DNA of 37,702 bases, from positions 1 through 37,702 of IMG/VR virus record IMGVR_UViG_3300025162_000103, one strand, 5' to 3'. Below are positions 32,578-37,702 of the stretch, piece by piece. The notes beneath the pieces were generated by a model, which was not told where the DNA came from, made no database searches, and was given only the letters and a program-made list of their open reading frames with translations. This DNA comes from a virus. The position numbers and the translations under genes are program-made. Positions within the stretch are counted from its first letter, which is position 1. Every line of letters begins with the position of its first letter.

Positions 32578-32765
32578 ATGCGTTCCCAAACCCAAACCGA
32601 ACAGACCAGTCTGGCATGGAGCTGAGAGACTATTTTGCCAGCAATGCGCTGCCAGCTCTCATTGCTCACGCATACGCAGAGCAGCAAGAGATTGTCGGCA
32701 TCGAGGAAATTTGTGGTCTGGCTTATGCCTTGGCCGATGAAATGATGATTGCGAGGGCAAAATGA
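32574..32765 (+). CDS. Conserved small phage protein
   Basis: A 63-residue protein. The segment GMELRDYFASNALPALIAHA, then AYALADEMMIARAK is a pattern common in small early proteins of proteobacterial phages, of unknown function. It is coupled by four-base overlaps to the HTH gene and to the nuclease. Confidence 0.7.
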   Translation: MNAFPNPNRTDQSGMELRDYFASNALPALIAHAYAEQQEIVGIEEICGLAYALADEMMIARAK

Positions 32766-33757
32766 GCAAACACGCACCCATATCAGCCAGCAGACTTGAT
32801 CGAATTGTTCTTTGCCCAGGCAGCTATTTGCTCGAGCAAGGATTGCCAGACACCACCAATGATGCTGCACAACGTGGCACCGACATCCATGCGATTGCCC
32901 AAGCCATTTGGGATGGCAACAAAATCGAGTGTGATGATCCAGACATGATCCAAGTGGCCACCGATTATGTCGATTACCTCAAAAGAGCCAGTATCAGTGC
33001 CACCATGATCCAGCTCGAGTGGAATCTAACCCCAATGCTGTCCAAGCTCCACCCAGACTTGGGTGGCACAGCTGATGCAGCGTTTGTGATTAACCAGGCA
33101 CTTCATGTGGTGGACTTAAAGACTGGCCGAGTCAAAGTCAGCCCAGAAAATAATCAGCAACTGATGATGTATGCACTTGGGGCATTGATGAATTGCATCA
33201 AGGCCGATATCAGAGTCACCCACATATATCTGCACATTTTCCAGCCATTCAATAACACCCAGCCAGTTTATGTGTCATTGGAGGAGATCGAAAAATTTGA
33301 GGAGGAATTGATCATCATTGCCAAAATGGCCAATGAGCCAACAGCTCCAAAGATTGCTGGGGCCAAGCAATGCAGATACTGCAAAGCAAAGGCCATTTGC
33401 CCGACCATCAAAGAATCGGCCATCAAGGCTGCACAAATCGATTTCAGGGCCGAGCAAGCCAACATGGCAGAGCTACTTAACCAGGCTGAATTGTGCAAGT
33501 CTTGGGCTGAATCAGTGCAAATTCTGGCCAAAGTCAAACTCGAGGCTGGGGCCAGCATCGAGGGCTGGACACTCCAGGCTGGACGCAAGATGCAGAAATG
33601 GGATCATAGAATCGATTTGGCCACCGAATTCAGGAATGAACCAAATGCCTGGGAGCTGAAGTCACCAGCAGCCATGATCAAACTCAAGCTGCCAATTCCA
33701 GTCGGTGCTATTATCACGACCCAATCGGCAGCATCACTCACCCGAATAAAAGAATAA
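32762..33757 (+). CDS. Cas4/RecB-like PD-(D/E)XK nuclease, DUF2800-like, probable Fe-S
   Basis: A 331-residue protein. Nuclease residues: RGTDIHAIAQ (His43), GGTADA (Asp105), VDLKTG (Asp118 and Lys120) and the QxxxY-like NQQLMMYALG. Four cysteines, Cys18 (LCPGSY) plus Cys204, Cys207 and Cys213 in CRYCKAKAIC, reproduce the C-(n)-CxxC-(5)-C layout of Fe-S nucleases such as Cas4 and AddB. It should resect DNA ends in phage recombination. The stop is followed by a hairpin (33764-33787). Confidence 0.85.
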   Translation: MSKHAPISASRLDRIVLCPGSYLLEQGLPDTTNDAAQRGTDIHAIAQAIWDGNKIECDDPDMIQVATDYVDYLKRASISATMIQLEWNLTPMLSKLHPDLGGTADAAFVINQALHVVDLKTGRVKVSPENNQQLMMYALGALMNCIKADIRVTHIYLHIFQPFNNTQPVYVSLEEIEKFEEELIIIAKMANEPTAPKIAGAKQCRYCKAKAICPTIKESAIKAAQIDFRAEQANMAELLNQAELCKSWAESVQILAKVKLEAGASIEGWTLQAGRKMQKWDHRIDLATEFRNEPNAWELKSPAAMIKLKLPIPVGAIITTQSAASLTRIKE

Positions 33758-33763
33758 AAAAAA

Positions 33764-33787
33764 TGGGCAGCTGGTGAGAGCTGCCCA
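33764..33787 (-). terminator. Terminator-like hairpin with U tract on the minus strand
   Basis: A perfect 9-bp stem, TGGGCAGCT / AGCTGCCCA, with a six-base loop. On the plus strand it is preceded by eight A and followed by no T run, so a U tract exists only for minus-strand transcripts. It would stop antisense transcription entering the nuclease gene, or act as a structured element between nuclease and primase. Confidence 0.6.
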
Positions 33788-33807
33788 TAATCCCGAACTA
33801 GGACAAT

Positions 33808-35859
33808 ATGGCAAATACAATTGTAAGCGAAACCGACTCCAAATTTCCATTTTGGTGGCAATTAAAAGAATTCCCGATTTTTTGTGGATTCACCGACATG
33901 AAACGGCCAGTCGGCATCGATGGCGTGATGGGCATTGCCGAGGCTGCCACTACTGGCCGACTCGGCACCTACGACCAAGCCAAGGCCATCAAACACCCAT
34001 ATGTGGGTTTGTCACTGCTCCATCCATTTGAGATCAAGCCAGATCAATACCTGGTGTGCATCGATCTGGACTGGAAGAATGCAACCGATTACCAGCCACA
34101 CACCCAGCAGCTGCAATTGATGACATATCTAAACAAATGCGGTGCAGCATACGAGACATCATTGTCTGGCCATGGTGCCCACTATTGGGTGACCATACCC
34201 AAAGACAAAATACCCAAGTGCATCACATTGCCCGAAAACCGACAAATCGAGTTTTTCAGTGGATTTTCTGGCCAGAAAAAAAACATACTGCTGACCGACT
34301 GGGACTTCACTGGTGAATTGAAAGAGGTCAATGTTATGGATTATTTGCCATCCAATTCCAAAGTCGATGATGCCAAATTATTATTAAATTGCATCGATGC
34401 CGAGGATTATCAGGAATGGATTTCGGTGGGCATGATACTCAAAAAGGAATTATCTGATTTGGGTTATGAATTGTGGGATCAGTGGTCAAGAAAATCAAAT
34501 AAATATGATCCATTTATTATGTCCCAGAAATGGGATTCATTTAAAAAGGAAGATGGAATCGGAATTAAGCAATTAATCCGATTATCTAAAAAATATGGGT
34601 TTCAAGGCCAAATTAATAGTTTTAATAATCCTGATGAAGATTTTAATATTCATTCAACTGATATTTTATTTCCAGATATTATTGATCCTGAGACTGGCGA
34701 GGTTTTGGTCAAGGATATTTGGGAAGGCCGAATAATCGAGCCAATGACTGTTTTGACCAGTCCAAATTGGGTGATCGATGGTTTTATGGCCGATGGTCTG
34801 ACACTGATTGCTGGGGCCCCAGGCGTGGGCAAGACCAGCGCCATTGTGCCATTGGCCATGCAAGTGGCGGGTTTTTACAGCCATTTCTCAAACATCAGCA
34901 TCAAGATCAGGCGCAAAGTGATCTATTTGTCAGAGGATACAGGCCAAGTGCAGCGGATTCAGTATGCGCTGCAAAAGCGTTTAAAGCGCACAGAGGCCGA
35001 TTTGCCGATTGAATGGCCAGAGATATCAGAATGGTTCAAAGTCGTGGCCACCAAGCGATCCAGTGCCTCGGATATAGCAAAACTGGCAATTTTGGCAGCC
35101 AAGAATATAAGCCAATTCCCAGACATCACCGGCCAGCTGGTGGACATCAAGCCATTGATTGTGATCGATACGGCCAGTGCATCATTCAATGTGGATTCTG
35201 AAAACGACAATGCTGAGATTGCCAAGTACATTTCAGCGATTAAAGAGGGTCTGATTGCCCGCGGGTACCCAGTTTGGGTGGTGACCCATACTCCTAAAGC
35301 ACTTAAACGAGCAGATGTCAGGGATTTCAGTGCCAGGGGTGCTGGTGCCTGGGAGGGCGATGCCAATTGCGTGGCTTATTTATTCCAGGAGGAGGGACTA
35401 GAGGAGCGATTCCTAAAGCTGGGGAAACATCGATATCAGTCGGATTTTGATGAGGTGGCATTTGAGTCCAACCTATATGTTGAGTTTGTCACCGACCAGC
35501 TGCGAGGTGCAATTGAGATTTCGGTGCGTTGGGCCATCCCATCCAAGTCGATGGAGAGTAAGCGCATCGAGGCCAAGGAAATGGCCAAAGAGGAGAAATT
35601 TGAGAATTTGAAGAATTCACGCAAAACCGAAATACTCGATGTCATCCAGTCCGAAATCAATGCTGGCCGATATCCAAACAAGCGATCGATCAGGAATTTG
35701 ATCAAAGGCCGAACAGAGGAAATCATGGCCATCATCGATGATTTGATTGAGGCTGGATCAATCATGGAAATTGATTTGCCAGATGATTTAAAAGTGGGCA
35801 ATAAGAAGACTTCATTGGTTCCCAATTATCGGGAACCATTAGAAAACCCATTTAAGTGA
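33808..35859 (+). CDS. Primase-polymerase / AAA helicase fusion
   Basis: A 683-residue protein. N-terminal prim-pol-like domain: CIDLDW with Asp86 and Asp88, SGHGAHYW at 120-127 and QIEFFSGFSG-x-ILLTDWDF near 146-167 fit archaeo-eukaryotic primase motifs. Residues 186-265 match PriCT-2 (YQEWISVGMILKKEL, WDQWSRKSNKYD). The ATPase is RepA/AAA_25-like, with GAPGVGKTS at 336-344 and LIVIDTA at 450-456. The C-terminus (600-660) is a winged-helix-like segment. It should prime and unwind phage DNA. Ribosome site AGGA. The last codons overlap the iteron cluster. Confidence 0.85.
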   Translation: MANTIVSETDSKFPFWWQLKEFPIFCGFTDMKRPVGIDGVMGIAEAATTGRLGTYDQAKAIKHPYVGLSLLHPFEIKPDQYLVCIDLDWKNATDYQPHTQQLQLMTYLNKCGAAYETSLSGHGAHYWVTIPKDKIPKCITLPENRQIEFFSGFSGQKKNILLTDWDFTGELKEVNVMDYLPSNSKVDDAKLLLNCIDAEDYQEWISVGMILKKELSDLGYELWDQWSRKSNKYDPFIMSQKWDSFKKEDGIGIKQLIRLSKKYGFQGQINSFNNPDEDFNIHSTDILFPDIIDPETGEVLVKDIWEGRIIEPMTVLTSPNWVIDGFMADGLTLIAGAPGVGKTSAIVPLAMQVAGFYSHFSNISIKIRRKVIYLSEDTGQVQRIQYALQKRLKRTEADLPIEWPEISEWFKVVATKRSSASDIAKLAILAAKNISQFPDITGQLVDIKPLIVIDTASASFNVDSENDNAEIAKYISAIKEGLIARGYPVWVVTHTPKALKRADVRDFSARGAGAWEGDANCVAYLFQEEGLEERFLKLGKHRYQSDFDEVAFESNLYVEFVTDQLRGAIEISVRWAIPSKSMESKRIEAKEMAKEEKFENLKNSRKTEILDVIQSEINAGRYPNKRSIRNLIKGRTEEIMAIIDDLIEAGSIMEIDLPDDLKVGNKKTSLVPNYREPLENPFK

Positions 35860-35993
35860 AAAGCATTCATTTTAAATGGTTCCCGATGTAATGGTTCCCC
35901 TAAGGAAAAAAGACTGGGAACCATTGGTGCTTGTAACACCAATGGTATCGGTTCCTGAAAACTGGGAACCATTGGGAACCATTGGGAACCATT
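35814..35993 (+). repeat. Iteron-like cluster of 10-bp repeats (GGGAACCATT) with perfect hairpin
   Basis: At least eight copies of GGGAACCATT or its complement occur in 180 bases: 35814 (variant, minus), 35831 (plus), 35875 (minus), 35890 (minus), 35916 (plus) and three directly abutting copies at 35964-35993. A degenerate copy lies near 35941-35955. A perfect inverted repeat ACCATTGGTG / CACCAATGGT (35920-35929 with 35937-35946, seven-base loop) is embedded. This looks like an origin or operator array bound by a phage replication or regulatory protein. It is the main feature of the 153-base gap between two early genes. Confidence 0.7.
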
Positions 35994-36012
35994 AGTAATA
36001 AAGGATTAGGAA

Positions 36013-36228
36013 ATGGATAAAGTTGATTTATTGAATGATCCAAGATTTGTCGATGATGATCGGATTTTTTGTGATGAATGCCAGCATTTGGGGCCATTGA
36101 ATTGGCAATCCAAATGCTTGGTTGGCCAGACTTATTTGCTTGGAATCAAAAACAGATGCACAATTTATATACAGAAAAAACCAAAGTCAGAAAAATTTTG
36201 GGACACTCAGGAGAAATTTTGGGAATAA
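36013..36228 (+). CDS. Hypothetical small Cys-containing protein
   Basis: A 71-residue protein, MDKVDLLNDPRFVDDDRIFC at its start, then DECQHLGPLNWQSKCLVG. Cys20, Cys23, Cys34 and Cys49 could bind one metal. The ATG follows GGATTAGG, a weak ribosome site. The end overlaps the VRR-NUC gene. No family is recognised; a DNA-binding accessory of the nuclease is possible. Confidence 0.55.
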   Translation: MDKVDLLNDPRFVDDDRIFCDECQHLGPLNWQSKCLVGQTYLLGIKNRCTIYIQKKPKSEKFWDTQEKFWE

Positions 36229-36560
36229 AAGAACACACACTACAAGTGAAAGTGATTCAATATATTCGGACTTTTTGGCCAAATGTATTGATTTTCTCGA
36301 TACCGAATGGTGCAGCCACCAGTGCCAAAAACCGATTGAATCTGTTTTTGGAGGGACTGACAGCTGGTGTTCCTGATCTATTTTTGGCCGAGGCCAGGCA
36401 TGGATTCAATGGTCTATTCATTGAAATGAAGACCATCGAGGGACTGGAATCACACGATCAAAAGCGAATTAGGCTGTTGTTGAATGATCGAAACTACTTG
36501 GTTTATGTGGCCAGATCAAGCGAAACGGCCATCCAACTGATTGAAGATTATTTGTCTTAA
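36219..36560 (+). CDS. VRR-NUC nuclease
   Basis: A 113-residue nuclease from TTG 36219, chosen because AGGAG lies five bases upstream and the start overlaps the preceding stop. A longer form from ATG 36078 would add 47 residues that look unlike the family. VRR-NUC signs: IPNGAATSAKNRLNLFLEG, GVPDLFLAE (Asp53) and FIEMKT (Glu69, Lys71), with the late DQKRIRLLLNDRNYLVYVAR helix-strand pair. The fold is a Holliday-junction-resolvase-like PD-(D/E)XK nuclease that cuts branched or flap DNA. Confidence 0.85.
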   Translation: MGIKEHTLQVKVIQYIRTFWPNVLIFSIPNGAATSAKNRLNLFLEGLTAGVPDLFLAEARHGFNGLFIEMKTIEGLESHDQKRIRLLLNDRNYLVYVARSSETAIQLIEDYLS

Positions 36561-36571
36561 TTTCACAAATA

Positions 36572-36610
36572 TTCACAAAATCTAATAAAATTGTGCTAGA
36601 GTGATGGAAA
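36572..36610 (+). promoter_or_regulatory. Promoter/operator with the second copy of the 16-mer
   Basis: TTCACAAAATCTAATA (36572-36587) is identical to the site before the SNF2 gene. TGCTAGAGT at 36594-36602 is a plausible extended -10, and the companion GTGATGGAAA follows. It lies 20 bases before a strong ribosome site for the next gene, so it probably drives it. Confidence 0.5.
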
Positions 36611-36630
36611 TTAACTGAGGAGCTGAAAAA

Positions 36631-36738
36631 ATGTTTAAACTTACAGACGAGCAAAAAGTGACGATTCTTGATGTTTCAGCGGCCATTGTCATTGGTGTGG
36701 TAATAGCATTATCGATGGTTTATGGTTTAAGCAAATAA
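36631..36738 (+). CDS. Very small membrane protein
   Basis: A 35-residue frame, MFKLTDEQKVTILDVSAAIV then IGVVIALSMVYGLSK, with one membrane segment (about 12-33). The ribosome site GAGGAG eight bases upstream is one of the strongest in the window, and a promoter candidate is just before it. Function unknown; superinfection exclusion or membrane anchoring are possibilities only. Confidence 0.65.
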   Translation: MFKLTDEQKVTILDVSAAIVIGVVIALSMVYGLSK

Positions 36739-36746
36739 GGTTTATT

Positions 36747-37184
36747 ATGCCAATTATGAAAAAGTCTGATGGCTGGTATTGGGGATCAAAAGGCCCATTC
36801 GATACCAAGCAAAAGGCTGTCCAAGTCGGCCAAGCTGCTCATGCAGCTGGTGCAGAGGATGGCGAATCTGCCATTGTCAAAGAAAAAAAGGCTGGCAAAC
36901 TGACGTTTGCGCTGGATTATCACAACACCTATTCAGCCGATCCAAAATTTTGGAATGTGTTTATTGAATTGGTTTATTTACGCAAAGACAAATTACTTTG
37001 TGTTTCTCATGCTACCGATCAAGATGAGATCGATGAATTATATAAATCAATCGGCAAGATAATCGGAAAAGATAATGTGATATTAACTGATGGTGCTGCA
37101 AAGAAACCATATTGTGATGAGAATGGAATTGATATTGATGTATGGATTGATAATAATCCAGAGCATATTATTAATACACCATAA
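36747..37184 (+). CDS. HAD-like protein with short phage N-terminal domain
   Basis: A 145-residue protein. Residues 1-40 hold a small domain (WYWGSKGPFDTKQKAVQVGQ) found alone in other phages. Residues 52-143 look like a HAD fold: motif I is LDYHNT with Asp57, motif II CVSHAT (Ser87) and motif IV VWIDNNPE (Asp135). The second Asp of the DxDxT motif is replaced by His (Asp57-Tyr-His59), so phosphatase activity may be altered. The stop overlaps the HNH ATG. Confidence 0.7.
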   Translation: MPIMKKSDGWYWGSKGPFDTKQKAVQVGQAAHAAGAEDGESAIVKEKKAGKLTFALDYHNTYSADPKFWNVFIELVYLRKDKLLCVSHATDQDEIDELYKSIGKIIGKDNVILTDGAAKKPYCDENGIDIDVWIDNNPEHIINTP

Positions 37185-37672
37185 TGCCAACACTGCCAGT
37201 TAATAATAAGTGTGCATCATTAGGATGCTCAGATAATCGATCAAGATTATCTACATTTTGCATTAAGCATGGTGGTCGGGACACATACGTTGCAAGACGA
37301 TCCATTGAACGCAAGAAGTTCAATTCAATGTATGACAAGGGATCATGGAAGAAGTTAAGACAGGCCAAGCTATCGATGCAGCCGATGTGCCAGGCGTGTT
37401 TGATCCGAGGCGTGGTTTCACCAGCATCACAAGTCGATCACCTATTTGCTTGGAGTGCCATTGGAGAAATGGCGTTCTATCGCAATGTGTTTCAATGCTT
37501 GTGCCATGGATGCCACAGTGACAAGACCCAGCTCGAGCGTGATGGTGTCTATCGTCATTACAATGGCAAGGAGATGGATTACAGCATCGAGGACTACCAG
37601 TCAGTGCTTGGGATTGCCTCGATGGACTCAGCAACCAGCTCAGAGTCGCATGGGTTGGGCGAAATCCTATGA
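37184..37672 (+). CDS. HNH endonuclease
   Basis: A 162-residue protein. The HNH core is MCQACLIRG (Cys69, Cys72), QVDHLFAW with His86, NVFQCLCHGCHSDKTQLE with Asn101 and the zinc pair Cys107/Cys110 plus His111. An extra N-terminal zinc site is probable (Cys10, Cys15, Cys26, His29). In a circular genome it lies two genes before the terminase; HNH proteins beside terminase are known to be needed for packaging cleavage in HK97-like phages. The start overlaps the HAD-like stop by one base. Confidence 0.9.
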   Translation: MPTLPVNNKCASLGCSDNRSRLSTFCIKHGGRDTYVARRSIERKKFNSMYDKGSWKKLRQAKLSMQPMCQACLIRGVVSPASQVDHLFAWSAIGEMAFYRNVFQCLCHGCHSDKTQLERDGVYRHYNGKEMDYSIEDYQSVLGIASMDSATSSESHGLGEIL

Positions 37673-37702
37673 AAACTTAAATTTTGCCCGAACACAAACA
37701 AG

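Noticed and set aside
32376-32870. 164-residue minus-strand frame (and 35436-35825, 34959-35366 minus)
   Set aside because: They lie antisense to well-supported, coupled early genes and show no domain or ribosome site.
1-37702. tRNA genes, integrase, attachment site or classic repressor
   Set aside because: No cloverleaf-like sequence, no integrase motif and no CI/Cro pair were seen on reading; the small HTH proteins alone do not support a lysogeny module.

Overview
The window is a tailed double-stranded DNA phage genome of the HK97-capsid, long-tailed (siphovirus-like) type. It is essentially complete and about 43 percent GC by eye. A full virion-assembly block, a lysis block, a small minus-strand operon and a replication/recombination block are all present. 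No integrase, partitioning system or lysogeny repressor was recognised, so a lytic life style is more likely but not proven. The 3TM holin and M15 endolysin suggest a Gram-negative host; the exact host cannot be read from the sequence. No tRNA, rRNA, CRISPR array or insertion sequence was found, and no gene-free stretch exceeds about 160 bases.

Layout. 1-3.4 kb: ParB/DNA methyltransferase fusion, small and large terminase. 3.4-8.3 kb: head genes (portal, prohead protease, major capsid protein, then a second, shorter capsid-protein paralogue behind a terminator hairpin). 8.3-15.4 kb: connector, head closure, tail terminator, tail tube, gp10-like protein, tail chaperones with a -1 slippery site, tape measure and tail-tip genes. 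15.4-25.1 kb: a GNAT-like protein, a gpJ-like tail protein, and fibres rich in Gly-aromatic-Ser repeats. The last of these genes form a compositional island with a LamG/SPRY-like adhesin. 25.1-27.2 kb: a methyltransferase and glycosyltransferases. 27.2-28.9 kb: lysis genes. 28.9-30.0 kb, minus strand: a single-stranded DNA-binding protein followed by four very small genes, including an HTH protein. 30.1-36.6 kb: SNF2 helicase, many small early genes, a Cas4-like nuclease, a primase-helicase, an iteron-like repeat cluster with a perfect hairpin, and a VRR-NUC nuclease. 36.6-37.7 kb: a small membrane protein, a HAD-like protein and an HNH endonuclease.

How it works together. The early region supplies primase-helicase, SSB and nucleases but no DNA polymerase, so the phage probably uses the host replisome. 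The repeat cluster downstream of the primase-helicase is the best origin or operator candidate. HNH, ParB-methyltransferase and terminase become contiguous if the two window ends are joined, and a reading frame runs openly across that junction. This suggests a circularly permuted complete genome. Stop/start (ATGA or TAATG) overlaps are pervasive, indicating long, translationally coupled operons.

Most interesting points: tandem capsid paralogues separated by a terminator, the 10-bp iteron and hairpin cluster, strong enrichment of the word GGCC outside the adhesin island, a glycosyltransferase domain that appears split over two genes, the lambda-like slippery site, and several previously uncallable small genes.
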